Assembly: GCA_963575745.1 (NCBI GenBank)
Contig: CAUYUJ010001725.1
Coordinates: forward strand, 520,271-584,270
Length of the DNA: 64,000 nucleotides
Reading direction: 5' to 3'
DNA from: Prorocentrum cordatum
Lineage: Eukaryota; Sar; Dinophyceae; Prorocentrales; Prorocentraceae
Part shown: positions 21,873 to 33,714 of the stretch, piece by piece
Position numbering within the stretch: the stretch's first letter is position 1
Layout of the letters: each line of letters begins with the position of its first letter
The notes under the pieces: model-generated
The model's input: the letters and a program-made list of their open reading frames with translations, nothing else
The model's database searches: none
Told to the model about the DNA's origin: nothing
Translations under genes and position numbers: made by a program

Positions 21873-22544
21873 ACCGTGGCGTGGCTCGGGGGCCCAGCGA
21901 CGGCCAGGAGCTCTGTGGCGCAAGGACTAAGCTGCCCATCCATTTCTCATTGCACCGGCCTTGCAGACGTGCTGCAGCGGATTTTGGCGTGGATTTCTGC
22001 GTGGATGTTTGCCCGAAGCGGCGAGCGAAAAACGAAGTGAATTTCGCGTGGATTCTTTTTGGTCTTCATTTCTGGCCCCCCAAAAAAACGCAATAAATTC
22101 ACCTCGAAATCGGGGACGAAATTCTCCAGGACACCCCGGGCCCACCCTATGGCTTTCCGAACGAAATCAGCTCTGCGATGTTGGCGCCATGACATTTCTC
22201 CAGTGTGTATATGCAGCGCGGGTATGCCCGCACAGTTTTCTCAGCAAGAGCGACTTCGCTGAATCAGCCCTCCAAGGAATGCCCCTGGCACCGTCTTCCT
22301 CTTGGGGCAGCGGGCCCGCCAGTGGACACAGGCAGAAACGCCAAGCGTGGGTGAAGCCATCGTACTGCAAGCACTGTTGATCACACTCAACAGGGGGGCG
22401 GTGATGGAATCGGGCGGACCATGGCAGATGCTCGCTGTGTAAGCAAACCAAGTCATTTGCGTTCGCTGGCAATCGCGTGGTTTGGAGAGCGAGGAGTTCG
22501 ATGCGTTGCGGGAGACGCTCCGAAGCAAGCAAGTGGCAACATCT

Positions 22545-22745
22545 GCGTCCCCGAACCTACGACCCCTTCCGAATTACTCTGGATGTGCGTTCTCGAAGCT
22601 ACGGTCCATTGTGAATTACACGGTGTGCGCGTTCCTCAGGCCGTGCACCATAGTAAATTACGCAACATTCGCGCCCCTGAGGCCACTACCCTTAATGAAC
22701 TACGCCAATTTCGCGCTCCAGAGGCCACGTTTCCTAGAACATTCC
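22545..22745. repeat. 42-bp minisatellite, about 4.5 copies
   Basis: Unit GAATTACACGGTGTGCGCGT, TCCTCAGGCCGTGCACCATA, GT. Since 42 is a multiple of three, frames give repeats such as NYTVCAFLRPCTIV. Confidence 0.85.
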
Positions 22746-22949
22746 GTTCTTGCTCTTCTCGTATCCTCCCTGCTCCTCCTCATCATCCTCATCTTCCTCC
22801 TCCTCCTCCAAACCCCTCGTCCTCCTCCTTATCATGAACTCATCGGTTCTGGATGGACTCATGGTGCTGCAAGTCCTTGCACAGCCCGTCGACTTTCTGC
22901 AGTGGAAACATCATACGCAGCATCAACATCAGATTCATCGTCAATCACA

Positions 22950-23620
22950 GTATCATCATGATCGCCATCGTCATCATCATCAGCATCATCAGCATCATCA
23001 TCAGCAGCAGCATCATCTTCATCCTCAGCACCATCATCATCAGCATCAGCATCATGTTCATCAGCATCAGCATCATCATCAACATCATCCTCATCATCAT
23101 CATCAGCAGCATCATCATCATCGACAGCAGCATCATCAGCATCAACATCATCAGCAGCATCATCAGCACCTTCGGTATCGTCATCATCATCAGCAGCAGC
23201 ATCAGCATCATCAGCAGCAACATCATTATCAGCATCATCAGCATCATCTACCAGCAACAGTATTATCATCATCACCATCAGCATCATCACCTGCAGCATC
23301 TGCATCACCATCAGCATCATCAAGATCAGCGTTAACAGCATCAACATCAGCATCAGCATCATCACCATCACCGTCACCGTCATCATCCTCAACATCATCA
23401 GCATCATTAGCATCATCAGCATTATCATCAGCATCAGCATCATCATCGTCATCATCATCAGATTCATAATCTTCATCAGCATCAGCATCATCATCCTCAG
23501 TTTCGCCTTTACCTGCACCAGCGCCCGCAGCAGTATCATGAGCAAGATCTCCATCACCATCGGCATCAGCGTCAGCATCATCAGCATCACCATCGGCATC
23601 AGCATCAGAATGTCTTCAAA
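22950..23620. repeat. CATCAG/ATC tract
   Basis: About 670 bp of CATCAGCATCATC units, highly imperfect in order but uniform in composition. Confidence 0.95.
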
Positions 23621-23699
23621 ACGGCGCCAAGACATCCGAAGATAGCTCTTATGTATCCCGGCTGACGGCAGGGGGCGAAGCCCTTAGGGATATCGGCAT

Positions 23700-23825
23700 C
23701 AGCATAAACTGTTGGAGATCCGCGCGGATGTCTTGGATCTGCGCTGAACCCCCCCCGCCGGACCGCGCCAGGGGCGGAGGCGCCGCCAGGGGGTTCCAGC
23801 GCAGATCCCAGAAACCAGCACGACC
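23700..23825. mobile_element. Int-B copy
   Basis: CAGCATAAACTGTTGGAGAT, CCGCGCGGATGTCTTGGATC, TGCGCTG at one end; GGTTCCAGCGCAGATCCCAG at the other, truncated beyond that. Confidence 0.8.
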
Positions 23826-24108
23826 CTCCGAGAAATGATGCTCATGCAATCTTTTTGGACGCCCGAAATGGGCACGTAACTAAATGGGGTACAATGCCCA
23901 ACAGCAAATGTTGTCCCGAACCAACAGCGGCCGCTGTTGGGCTAGCGGCCTTCTGTCTCGAATGGACACGGGCCGCGGCGGCGCGGACAGCGAATCCTGT
24001 TCAAGATGCACAGGAACAGCTGTCGGGCATTGTACCCAGTCTTTCCGTACCCATTTCGGGCGTCCAGACCGCACGACCCTCCGAGAAATTATGCTCATGC
24101 CATCTTGT
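23816..24108. mobile_element. foldback element flanked by long direct repeats
   Basis: Inverted arms of about 48 bp (23862-23910 and 24020-24069): GGACGCCCGAAATGGGCACG and GGGTACAATGCCCAACAGC against the reverse of the right arm. The element is flanked by GCACGACCCTCCGAGAAATG, ATGCTCATGC on the left and nearly the same 30 bp on the right. Confidence 0.75.
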
Positions 24109-24264
24109 TCGATGTCTACGATTTCGAAGCTGCTCGAATCTGACCGAGAGCGGCCCTGGCGGGCGGGGTGGCGGCGAAGAGCAGCGGTCCTCCTGGGCCT
24201 GCGCAACGTCCCCGCCGCCGTCCTCGCGAACCACCGGGGCCGGCAGGGCCGCCGCCGCCACACT

Positions 24265-24480
24265 CCTCCTCGTCCTTAGTCCTCCTCCTCTTCCTCTTCC
24301 TCCTCTTCCTCCTCCTCTTCCTCCTCTTCCTCTTCCTCCTTCTCCTCTTCCTCTTCCTCCTCTTCCTCCTCCTCCTCCTCCTCCTCCTCCTCCTCTTCCT
24401 TGTTCCTCCTCCTCTTCCTCTTCCACCTCATCCTTCTTCCTCCTCCTCCTCTTCCTCTTCCTTTTCACCTTCCTCCTCCT
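24265..24480. repeat. CTCCTCTTCCTC tract
   Basis: Pyrimidine-only CTC/TTC repeat. Confidence 0.95.
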
Positions 24481-24599
24481 CACCATCATCATCCTCAACA
24501 TCATCCCCACCAGCACCACCACCTATCAGACCACCCTCATGATCGTCATCGCTGGCGCCGTCATCGCCAAAAATGTCCCGCTTTCACCTAACCGTAACC

Positions 24600-24840
24600 A
24601 CCATCACCTGTAGTCGTCGTCAGCACCATCAGCATCATTACCCCCCTGATAACCACAATCTCCATCATCACACCATCATCACTGCCAGCATCGCCACCAT
24701 CAGACTCACCAGTATGAAACACAGTGGAATGAGAATTCTCATCCACGCCACTACCACAATGATCATCCACATCACCGTCATCCGCATCTTCACCATCATC
24801 ATCCTCAGCATCACCACAATCACCGCCACCACCACAACAC
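24600..24840. repeat. imperfect ATC/CAC-rich region
   Basis: CATCACCATCATC-like units at low density; no gene seen. Confidence 0.7.
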
Positions 24841-24875
24841 CACCGTGACCACGACCACGACCACGACGCCGACGA

Positions 24876-24906
<31 letters not shown>

Positions 24907-24921
24907 AACGACGACGACGAG

Positions 24922-24982
<61 letters not shown>

Positions 24983-25035
24983 ACGACGACGACGGCGGCG
25001 GCGACGACGACGACGGCCGCGGCGGCGACGGCAAC
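24840..25035. repeat. CGA/ACG tract
   Basis: GACGAC and CGGCGG units for almost 200 bp. Confidence 0.95.
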
Positions 25036-25452
25036 TGAGGACGAACGACGGCGCGGAAGCCCTGCTGGGCGCGGCGGCCAGGACGCGTCTGTGGCACGGG
25101 CGGGGGCCTCTCCTTGGCGGCCGCTGCGGCCTCCGGCGGCGGGGAGGCGGTGAGGAGGGCGAGCAGAGAGTTCTCGACCAAGCATCGACGAGGGCAGAAA
25201 AGCTCAAGCCAGCGACCATGGAGCCAAGATGGCGGGGCAAGGAGGCCAGAGAAGAAGGCGAAGAGGATAGAGAAGAGGGGGCAGGATTGCTTGGGATTGC
25301 GACTCCGAGGAGGCCCGCGGCCTGTCAGAAGGGGGCGGCACGCAGCGATCCGGCAGCAACTGGTACTCCGCAGGCAGTCGGAGCGGGCGCCGAGGTCTTG
25401 TGAGAGACACCGATCCCCCCCACGCTACAATCCCCAGGCTCCAATGGGGGAA

Positions 25453-25578
25453 CTCGCCATCGCTCGGACGTCCATTCCGTGTGCTTTTTTCGGTTTCGTG
25501 CGTGGCTTTTTCGCCACATGATCAAGGATGCTCCTCGATGGTCCTCGCCGAAGGAAAAATGCACACGTCCGAGCGATG
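25453..25578. mobile_element. Rep-J inverted-repeat element
   Basis: Ends CATCGCTCGGACGTCC and GCACACGTCCGAGCGATG. Matches 47359-47487 throughout, including TTTTTCGGTTTCG, GTGCGTGG and CCTCGATGGTCCTCGCCGA. Confidence 0.85.
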
Positions 25579-25779
25579 CCAAGCCAACGGGGAAAAGGGA
25601 GGGGGGACAGGGCGGAGAGGGCAGGGGCAGGCGAGGTGCGCTCGCGCCGCAGATCTGACATCCCACCCTGCCTCCCATCGCTTCCGAGTGCGTGGACTGG
25701 CTCTCCATCCGCCGACCGACGCGTGACCCGGAAGTCAAACAAAAACAAGCCATCGTGTCATGCGCAATCGGAAAGGGGG

Positions 25780-26040
25780 AGCTGCGTACAGAGGAGGGAG
25801 AGAGGAGGGGAGAGGAGTTGGCGAATGAGCAGAAGGATAAGCAGGAGAAAAAGGAGGAGGAGGAAGGAGGAGGAAGGAGGAGGAAGGGGGACGAGAGCGA
25901 CCAGCGACAGCAGGAACTGGAGCGGAAGGAGCGTGAGGAGCAGGAGGACCAAAACAAGGCGAAGGAAGGGGAAGGAGGAGGGATGGAGCAGACAGCGAAG
26001 GAGGCGGAAGTTATACAAGGCAATTCCTGGGAGGCCTTTG
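25780..26040. repeat. purine-rich GAG/GGA region
   Basis: Imperfect AGGAGGA and GAAGGAG repeats; charged open frames (Glu, Lys, Arg) are composition effects. Confidence 0.7.
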
Positions 26041-26284
26041 CCAGAAAGAATATGTATCTAGATACTACGCCAGACTGAAAGGACATTGAGACAAGCAGAC
26101 AGATCGCGGATTGCGCCCGTTCAAACCCGGGAATAAGCTGTACAGAGCCGCACGAAGCGGGATAGAGGACACACCAGCGCCGATGCTACAACCAACCTCC
26201 CACGAGCTGCACCCTGATGGAAAGAAATGGACGGGGAAAAAAAATCCATGCGCCAGCCTGGTTTCCACAACCATGGTGTGCATC

Positions 26285-26490
26285 GTCGGCATCACCACCA
26301 TCATCGGCACCAGCTGTATCGTCAGCATCAGTCTGGTTGGCACCAACAGAATGATCATCACAATCATGTTCACCATGATCAGCAGCAGCAGCATCGCCAT
26401 CATCAGCATCGTCGTCGCCATCATAATCATCAGCGCCATCAGCATCAATATCATCTGCATGATCACCGCCATGCAGCGTCATCTTCAAAA
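26285..26490. repeat. imperfect ATC/CAGCATC tract
   Basis: CATCATC and CAGCAGCAGCATC units. Confidence 0.85.
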
Positions 26491-27150
26491 TCAGCATGGT
26501 AATATTTGTTGTCATGGTCGGCAGCGCCAGCTTCATTAGCATCATCCAATTCACACGCATCATCGTCGTCATTGTAATGAAGAGTATCATCAGCATTACC
26601 AGCACCAGCATCGTAATAACCTTCACGATCTGCATACACTCTCAGAGGCGCCGCCACAACGTACCGTAGGCATCAAGCAGCTTGCCCAGCTCTGCCCTTG
26701 CAGGGGATATTAAGGTTGACAAGCAAGTGTTCGGGACGATGTCCTGGAAGTCCTTTATAATATGAAAAATATGCATCAATTTCACGATCGGGGATCTCGG
26801 GGGGTTGTACTTCCCGACATGGCATATACATATACACTAGAAACATCGCGCGCTTCGCGCGCGCTCAAGTTCTAGCTAGGCTCGACAGGCTAACGCATGG
26901 AATATCATTGTTGAAGTGCCTTGTGCATCTAAAAACCTTGACGTCCCTGCGCAAACCTCGGAAGCGTATAGAAAAGCAAATGTGGAAACCACAAAATCAT
27001 GTCTTGCCGGTTTTCGATAATTGGGGCCCTCGAAGGCTTCCTGGGATCTGCCTTCCATGGAGCTGGGAGCCTACTTTTATCTGCTGTGCAAAAATAAGCA
27101 GGGCTAGGTTTGGGGGAAAAAAATCGTAAACTGCAAAATAACTAATGGAA
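26490..27150. other. no gene identified
   Basis: Lower-GC, mostly unique sequence. A CGCGCGCTTCGCGCGCG palindrome sits at 26849-26865. No frame of interest. Confidence 0.5.
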
Positions 27151-27425
27151 ATTACCGATTTGGGCCTCTTCGGGCGCTCCCGGGACGCCTCTCGGAGCTC
27201 TGTTGGGGCCTCTTGGAGGCCTCCCGGGAGCCTGGAAAGCAGTCGGGAGTCTGTCTTGGGCTGCTTGGGAGCGTCTTGCGCCGTCCTTTCGCGTCCTGGG
27301 GGCCCCTTGGGGGCGTCTTGGGCCGACCTGGAGCGTTTTGGGGGTTCCCTGGAACGCCCTGGGGCGCGGTACCCGGAGTTGCCCCCAGACGTTCCGGAGG
27401 TGTGGGACGCTCCCCGGGGGGGCGT
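27150..27425. repeat. Rep-R: GGGCGTCTTGGGCC-type repeats
   Basis: Reverse orientation of the CCAAGANGGCCC units, more diverged. Confidence 0.7.
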
Positions 27426-27429
27426 ATTT

Positions 27430-27433
27430 TCAC

Positions 27434-27475
<42 letters not shown>

Positions 27476-28180
27476 ATATATGTGTGTGTGTATATATACA
27501 CATGTGTGTACATCTCCATATGTATACGTATATATTATATATATATACACACCTACATACATATGTGTATGTATGTATGCTCACATACATGTATACATGC
27601 ATAGATACATACATACATACATATGCATGCCTGCATGCATGCATGCATGCATACATACATACACATACATACATGCATGCATGCATGCATGCATGCATGC
27701 ATGCATGCATGCATGCATACATACATACATACATACATACATACATACATACATACATACATACATTACAGACATGCAATCATACATACATACGTACATA
27801 CATACGTGCGTACGTACGTACGTACATACACCCACGCATACACATACACATACCCGCACACATACACATACACACACACATACACATACACATACAAATA
27901 CACATACACATACACCTACACCTATACCTTCACCTACACATACATACATACAGAAATGCATACATACATACGTATAAACCAACAAATACATGCGTACACA
28001 TGTACATACGTACACCTTACATATCTACAAATGTACATATATATATATAACTAGCTACATCGATATACACATATGCATATATATGTATGTACATATATAT
28101 ATACATAAACACATATGCATATAAATGCACTTATACATATACGTGTACATATTCAAATAAATATATACACACGCACACAA
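27430..28180. repeat. compound microsatellite TA, CATA, CATG, CACATA
   Basis: 750 bp of di-, tetra- and hexanucleotide repeats, including about 10 perfect CATG units and CACATACACATA runs. Confidence 0.97.
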
Positions 28181-28794
28181 AGTACGTGCTGAGACTATGT
28201 ATGCGCGGCCGGACGGAAGGGCGGACGCACGCGCGCGTGTGCATGTTCCTGACTGTGCGCAAACAACTGCGCAAAATATCAAGTCAAGAGACACCAACCA
28301 TGCGAACGGCATGGTCGACGAAAGCAACGAAAAAGAGCGACGGGAGCGTCGGAAATAACCAACCAGCATCATCAACATGACCGACCGAAACGATCCGCAT
28401 CTTGAACATAACCGCCACCAGCATCATAACCATACACGTCATCATCTATCCCACCATCAGCATCACGACTGTCCATGCATCTCAACGTTAACAGACCCGT
28501 ACGAGCGACGAACAGAAGCGGGTCTTACGCGAAATGGCATAGCGACCTTACAGCGCGGGATACTCGGGCCGCCAGCGCGGAACTCCACATTAGAAACGAG
28601 GGCGCTGATGCGCGACCTTACGCGAGACGCTTGCGCGCCAATGCTGGCGCAAAACGACCAGATTTCCCGGCATCGCTCACACGTGTTGTGCCTCGCGCGA
28701 CGGCGACCGTGGCAGGCTCACTGATGCAGCAGTTCAGGGTCGGCCCCGAGCTGGCGGTCAACGTTTCTGCCGTTCTCTCGGGTCGGGCGAAAGG

Positions 28795-28965
28795 GGGGGA
28801 TAGCAAAGGGGGGGTTTGAGAATCAGCTCGCGTAGCTGATTTTCCCGGCGCCTCCCGGCGCCGGAGGCGGCTATGTATCGAGGAATGGGCCCCTCGGTGG
28901 GGCCGAAACCAGCTGCATGCAGCAAATGTCGTAACCCCCCCTTTCCCAATCCCCCCCTTTCGCCC
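28795..28965. repeat. Int-D copy
   Basis: GATAGCAAAGGGGGGG, AATCAGCTCGCGTAGCTGAT, TTTCCCGGCGCCTCCCGGCG, TATCGAGGAATGGGCCCCTC, ACCAGCTGCATGCAGCAAAT and GTCGTAACCCCCCCTTTCCC. The best-preserved copy outside STT3, over 80% like the one in intron B2/C by eye. Confidence 0.85.
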
Positions 28966-29349
28966 GGCCCGATTCTCCCACACCCTTCCCCCCCGCCACG
29001 TTCCACAGCCTCGCTCCTCTGCCCGGTTCCTCTCTGTCCTTCCTCCTTCCGTCCCCCGCGGACGGCCGCCCGTCCGGCGTGCGCGCGGGGCCCCCCAGAC
29101 GCTGCCAGGGAACCAGATCCGAAAGGGAAGGGGGGGGAGGCGGCCACCTTACCACCCTGAAACTGCAGACCTCGGTGTGGACGAGAGGTGGAGGGCGGCG
29201 GGGTCACTCGGCGGCTCGAGCTGAAGTCGCGGTGGACGGCGGGCCTTGCGTGTAACGTTGCACGCGGCGCACCCTGCCCGTGGCGCTGCACGCGGTGGCA
29301 CATGGCATAGCTTGTACGCAGCGCTGTCCAGGTCAGTAACGATGCACAA

Positions 29350-30010
29350 ACTTGCTAAGATTATCCATGTTGCCTAGTAGTCCTCATCAATACTGGCGCG
29401 CGCCCGCTTGGCATGTCCGTACTGGAGCTGCTGGGTGCGCCTGTTAGAAGTACCTGTCGGGAATGGTAGGCCGTGGTTGATGTAGCACTCGTGTGCAACT
29501 GGCTTGCCGTGAGAGCCCAGGAGGTGCACAGAAGTACGTGATATCGCCTACGAGAAAATTATGGCAGTTCAACTTGAGCGCTGATTTTCCAGATTCCGCT
29601 CGTCGTTGTTGTAGTTCATGGTGTACACCTTAGTGTGCGTATACTAGTCAGGTTCTAAACCGTACTGCCGCCCGTACAGTTTGGCCGCAGTGGCCTTTTC
29701 GATACCACCGATCGTAGGGAGCCATGTGTCCATCTCGAGCGCGACGTAAGCGTCCTCGTCGGGGCCATAGGGCGTGCAGCAATGGACCCGCACAGCGGAC
29801 TCGTAAGGCTGTCTCACAACCAGGATGTAGGTTGTTCCTGGTCGCATGCCAATATCCGTCTCGTAAAGATTGCGATGAACTTGTCCGTGGCGTGGACCCT
29901 CTAAGCGGTCGTCTACCTGTACACGTTGATGCGCTTGTTGCACAGATCCTTCAAGTAGTAGCGGAAGGCCGGGCTGCCACTCCTCCTCCTCCTCCTGCTC
30001 CCCCTCATCC
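29350..30010 (-). pseudogene. broken unidentified ORF
   Basis: Minus-strand pieces look protein-like but are split by a frameshift and in-frame stops: FRYYLKDLCNKRINVY near 29940-30000, then in another frame NLYETDIGMRPGTTYILVV through MDTWLPTIGGIEKA to YGLEPD (stop at 29644-29646). After that the frame continues through two more stops to GKPVAHECYINHGLPF, HAKRARASIDEDY and a final stop near 29375. I do not recognise the family. It ends against a CTC tract at the 5' side. Confidence 0.35.
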
Positions 30011-30240
30011 TCCTCCTACTCCTCCTACTCCCACTCCCACTCCTCCTCCTCCTCCTACTCCTCTTCACTCTTCCTCCTCCTCCTCCTGGAGCCTCCTCCT
30101 CCTCCATCTCCTCTGCTCCTCCTCCTGCTCCCCCTCCCTCCCACCCAATCCCATTCCTCCTCCTTCCTCCCTCATCCCACCTTCCCTCCCCCTCCCTCCC
30201 TCCTCATCCCCCCTCCACTCCCTGCTTTACCCCTCAGTCA
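29975..30240. repeat. CTC/TCC pyrimidine tract
   Basis: CTCCTC with CTCCCA and TTCCTCC variants. Confidence 0.93.
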
Positions 30241-30250
30241 TCATCATCAG

Positions 30251-30315
<65 letters not shown>

Positions 30316-30370
30316 GCATCATCCTCATCATCATCGTCGTCGTCATCATCATTATCATCATCATCATCAT

Positions 30371-30402
<32 letters not shown>

Positions 30403-30403
30403 G

Positions 30404-30462
<59 letters not shown>

Positions 30463-30465
30463 GTC
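30237..30465. repeat. ATC tract
   Basis: About 70 ATC units with few breaks; the all-Ile/Met/His frames are translations of it. A CTC run follows at 30500-30570. Confidence 0.97.
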
Positions 30466-30779
30466 CTTCCTTCCTTCCATCATTACTTCCCTCTTACTCC
30501 TCCTCGTTCCTCCTCCTCCTCCTCCTCCTCCTCCTTCTCCACCTCCTCCTCATCCTCCTCCACCTCGTCATGATAAGAATCGTAACACCTAAGATTCCTC
30601 TCTCTCATTTGTCACAACTCTTGATCCACCACCGTGCCTGCACGGAGTTGGCGTGTTCGATTGCTTCTCTGTTGTCTGGAAGGTTGCTCAATATTCTTGG
30701 GCCGACAACCCCCTACTCGCACGCACCCCACTGAAATCGCCCCCCCTGAATTTGCTCTCTTTCCGGCCTCCGAACAGCC

Positions 30780-30925
30780 AGGATAAACTCCAAGACAACC
30801 AAGAATCCACCAAGACGTTCCAAGATGGCCCGAGACCAATCAAGAGGCTCCCAAGACGGCCTCAAGAGGATCCGAAGAGGCGCCCAAGACGGCCCAAGAA
30901 GGCTCCAAGACGCTCATCATGAGAT
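30780..30925. repeat. Rep-R: CCAAGANGGCCC repeats
   Basis: CCAAGACAACCAAGA and GGCTCCAAGACG units. Confidence 0.75.
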
Positions 30926-31009
30926 CGAGGAGGCAAAAACCGTTGATCGTCCTGAGGTTTTTGAAAAACATTGAAATTCTCAACCTTTTCGGGTTTGGGA
31001 CCGCTTACG

Positions 31010-31335
31010 ATGAGCCTCGTGCGCTGGGTGGGTCCGGCGAGGTTTCGCCACGTTGCCGCCCGTTGCCACCTCGTGCGCTGGGTGGGTCTGGCGAGGTTCC
31101 GCCACATTGCCTCCCGTTGGAGCCTCGTGGCCGCCTCGTGTGCTGGGTGGGTCCAGCGAGGCTTCGTCACGTTACCGCCCATTGCCAGCTCATTGCCGCC
31201 TCGCGGCTGCCTCGTGCGCTGGGTGGGTCACGCAAGGTTTCGCCACGTTGCCGCCCGTTGCCGCCTCGTTGCCAGCTCGTGCCCTGGGTGGGTCCGGCGA
31301 AGTTTCGCCATGCCCGCTGCCACTTCGTTGCCGCC
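31010..31335. repeat. about 60-bp minisatellite, 5 copies
   Basis: Unit CCTCGTGCGCTGGGTGGGTC, CGGCGAGGTTTCGCCACGTT, GCCGCCCGTTGCCA with length variants. Confidence 0.9.
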
Positions 31336-31339
31336 TCTA

Positions 31340-31402
31340 GCTTGCACCACGTATACTGTACCACATCGCTTACACCACATACCTTGCACCAAATAGCTTA
31401 CA
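31340..31402. repeat. CTTGCACCACATAG repeats
   Basis: Four units of about 15-17 bp; a longer array of the same motif is at 60.8-60.98 kb. Confidence 0.75.
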
Positions 31403-31654
31403 CATCCACAGTGTAAGATAATGTTATGTTTGGGCCCACGCTGAAAAAAAACACTGCTTGTACTAGTATAACTCCTACTCAGTTTCTCCTTCCTCACTTT
31501 CCCCTCTCGCTCCTCCTCGCTCCTCCGCCCTCCGCCCCCGTCCTGCTGGGATGAAGACCACCACCACCACTCGTAGGAAGGCCCATTGATACAACGGCGC
31601 TGTCTCTCCCGCCCAGCCCACATCCGCTTATAGTCGGATCCTCTGGACCCCCCC

Positions 31655-31740
31655 AATGCGAGGCGGGGATTTATCCATATCCACCGCCTGGGAACCGGCG
31701 TCCTGGTGCCCCAGCGGGCGGTGGATATTCGGGGATCCTC
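31655..31740. repeat. Rep-M copy (left half)
   Basis: GAGGCGGGGATTTATCCATA, TCCACCGCCTGGGAACCGGC, GCGGGCGGTGGATATTC. Confidence 0.75.
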
Positions 31741-31900
31741 TGACCCGGGTCAATCCAGACCCGGGTCAGCAGGAAACCAAAAACTGCAATGCAGGAAAAA
31801 AAAACTGCAACGCAGGTCCTCGCAAACCCGGGTCAGCCAATACGCGCGGCCGCCTCGCGGCCACGAGCGGCTCCCTAACCCGGGTCAGCCAGAGGGGGCC
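31738..31900. repeat. GACCCGGGTC palindrome repeats
   Basis: Four or more copies of (G/A)ACCCGGGTCA, spaced 16-75 bp. The same motif recurs at 33.33 kb. Confidence 0.8.
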
Positions 31901-31964
31901 TTCGCAGGATCCTGCAGGATCCGGCGCCCTGGCTGACCCCCGTTTGCACTGACCCCCGTCTCGA

Positions 31965-32075
31965 GGCTCCCGAGATATGGATAACCTTTGGCCCCCGGGG
32001 GCCCGAATATGTCCATATCCACCGCCTGCCGATGCCCCCGAAGTTGATCCTGCGGGCGGTGGTCATGTAGAAATT
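31965..32075. repeat. Rep-M copy (right half)
   Basis: TTTGGCCCCCGGGGGCCCGA, ATATCCACCGCCTG, GCGGGCGGTGG. Confidence 0.75.
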
Positions 32076-32109
32076 CCGGGTTCGGACCATCTGGACCCCC
32101 ACGTGAGCG

Positions 32110-32265
32110 CTTTTGTTTTTCGGCGTTTTGACATCGGGTGGAAGGGGGGAGAGAGAGAGAGAGGGGGGTCTGGCGCCGGACCTCTGCTTAGTGCGACTGT
32201 TTGCAACAGGTGCGTCCAATTGGGGAGGGACTCCACCTGCTCGAAGCAGGCGCCCCAAAGCAGCC
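32110..32265. repeat. Rep-I copy
   Basis: TTCGGCGTTTTGACATCGGG, GACCTCTGCTTAGTGCGACT, GCTCGAAGCAGGCGCCCC. Confidence 0.85.
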
Positions 32266-32269
32266 AAGA

Positions 32270-32425
32270 GCTCCTCCTCCTCCTCCTCCTCCTCTCCTCA
32301 TCCCCTCCTCCCATCCTCCTCCTCCTCCTCCTCCTCCTCCTCCTCTCCTCCTCCTCCTCCTCCTCCTCCTCCTCTTCCGCCTCCTCCTCCTCCTCCTCCT
32401 CCTCCCTCCTCCCTCCTCGGGGAGC
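32270..32425. repeat. CTC tract
   Basis: Near-perfect CTC/TCC. Confidence 0.95.
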
Positions 32426-32644
32426 GGGACCAACGGGGGGGTAAGCGGCACAACTCACGCACGGCGGGTTCGTGTCGTGCCGACTTCGGCGTCGGTTCCT
32501 GACACCGCGGGGATCGTTCAGCCTCGAACGATCGGCCGTGAACCGAAACGTCAGATCGTTCCACGTCGACCGATTCCGGGCCACCGCCGGCGTTCGACGT
32601 CGAACGGCGAGGTCACCGCCAGTCGAGACGACGCGAACCTACGG

Positions 32645-32795
32645 TAACAGGGGGGTAAGCGACATGACTCACGTAGCTGGTTTTCCTAGCACCCAGAGGC
32701 GACAGCGCATCGATGAGCGCGCCCACCGGCAGGTCAGAGACCAGCCGCACGCAGCAGATGTCGCAAACCCTCCTTCACTTCTCCCCCCTGGGGAT
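32645..32795. repeat. Int-D copy (diverged)
   Basis: GACTCACGTAGCTGGTTTTC, GCATCGATGAGCGC, ACCAGCCGCACGCAGCAGAT, GTCGCAAACCCTCC. Confidence 0.7.
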
Positions 32796-32819
32796 AAACG
32801 TCAGGGGGGGGCCGGTGCA

Positions 32820-32975
32820 GGGGCGAAACTAGACCTGGAACTGGCGATACATCTCTGATAGATCGGCGACAGGCCCTCCGATAGCAAAGCTACACGTTCC
32901 TGGGCGGGGAGGGCTGATTATCGGGTCCTATATCGGCGATCCGTGGGCGTTTGGGGCCGATGCACATACCCCGTG
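32820..32975. repeat. Int-E copy
   Basis: CTGGAACTGGCGATACATCT, GATAGATCGGCGACAGGCCC, CACGTTCCTGGGCGGGGAGG, TATCGGCGATCCG and GGGCCGATGCACA follow the same order as STT3 intron C/D. Confidence 0.75.
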
Positions 32976-33124
32976 AGCCTATCACCCCCAAAGGTCGGCG
33001 CTTCAAAGATGGGGCCCGGAGGGATGGGCACCTATTTGAGGCACCTCGTCCTCAGGACCCCATCCCTCAGGACCCCATCTTTGAACCACCGATCATGCTT
33101 CCCCTGGTCAGTCGTCAAAAATCG

Positions 33125-33205
33125 GCCCCCTGGACCTTTCCTGGGGTGCGTCCTGCACAGAAGCTCGAGGCGGATCCAGCCGCGACCACGACGGCTCCCC
33201 GTGAC
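33125..33205. repeat. Int-C related block (partial)
   Basis: GGACCTTTCCTGGGGTGCGT and AAGCTCGAGGCGGATCCAGC, GACCACGACGG match the Int-C centre in the reverse sense. Confidence 0.5.
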
Positions 33206-33324
33206 GACCAAACACCTCCAGAGAACGAACCTAGATCCTCGAACCTCGAACTTCTGAGGCCATCCCCCCCTCCCGTCCGAACCTGTACCACGGCCACACA
33301 AAAGGAGCCGTGCAGAGGGCGGGA

Positions 33325-33570
33325 ATCGACTGACCCGGGTCAATCCAAGCCCGGGTCAGTCTGGCCTCGCAGGGTCCTGCAAGACCCTGCAGGATCCTGC
33401 GGGATCCTGCACCCAAGCCCGGGCCGGTGCAGCCCTGGCCCTGCGGGAACCTGCGAGATCCGGCGCTCTGACTGACCCCCGCTTGCACGGACCCCCGTAT
33501 CTGGAGCCCCGAGGGGCACCCCCGTATCTGGAGCCCCGAGGGGAGCCCCCATATCTGGAGCCCCGAGGGA
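33325..33570. repeat. palindromic ACCCGGGTC and 27-bp repeats
   Basis: TGACCCGGGTCAATCCAAGC, CCGGGTCAG, then BamHI-like GCAGGATCCTGC palindromes, then three units of ATCTGGAGCCCCGAGGGG. Confidence 0.8.
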
Positions 33571-33714
33571 AACCCCCTTTTGGGCCAACCGACCCACGAC
33601 GGTACGACGACACCACCCTGGGAGCGCCCGGCGCCGGCGGCCTTGCGCTTGGCCTTTCGCTTCTGCGACGCGGGGGTCTTGCGCTCCTGCAAGGGACGGG
33701 CGCCCGAGAGCGGG

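Noticed and set aside
22421-22961. Repeat protein with NYxxCAFLRP units
   Set aside because: Possible in principle since 42 bp keeps the frame, but two different frames are open and no start context or neighbouring exons were found.
22853-23635. Long Ile/Met/His/Asp frames
   Set aside because: CATCAG/ATC trinucleotide repeat in different frames.
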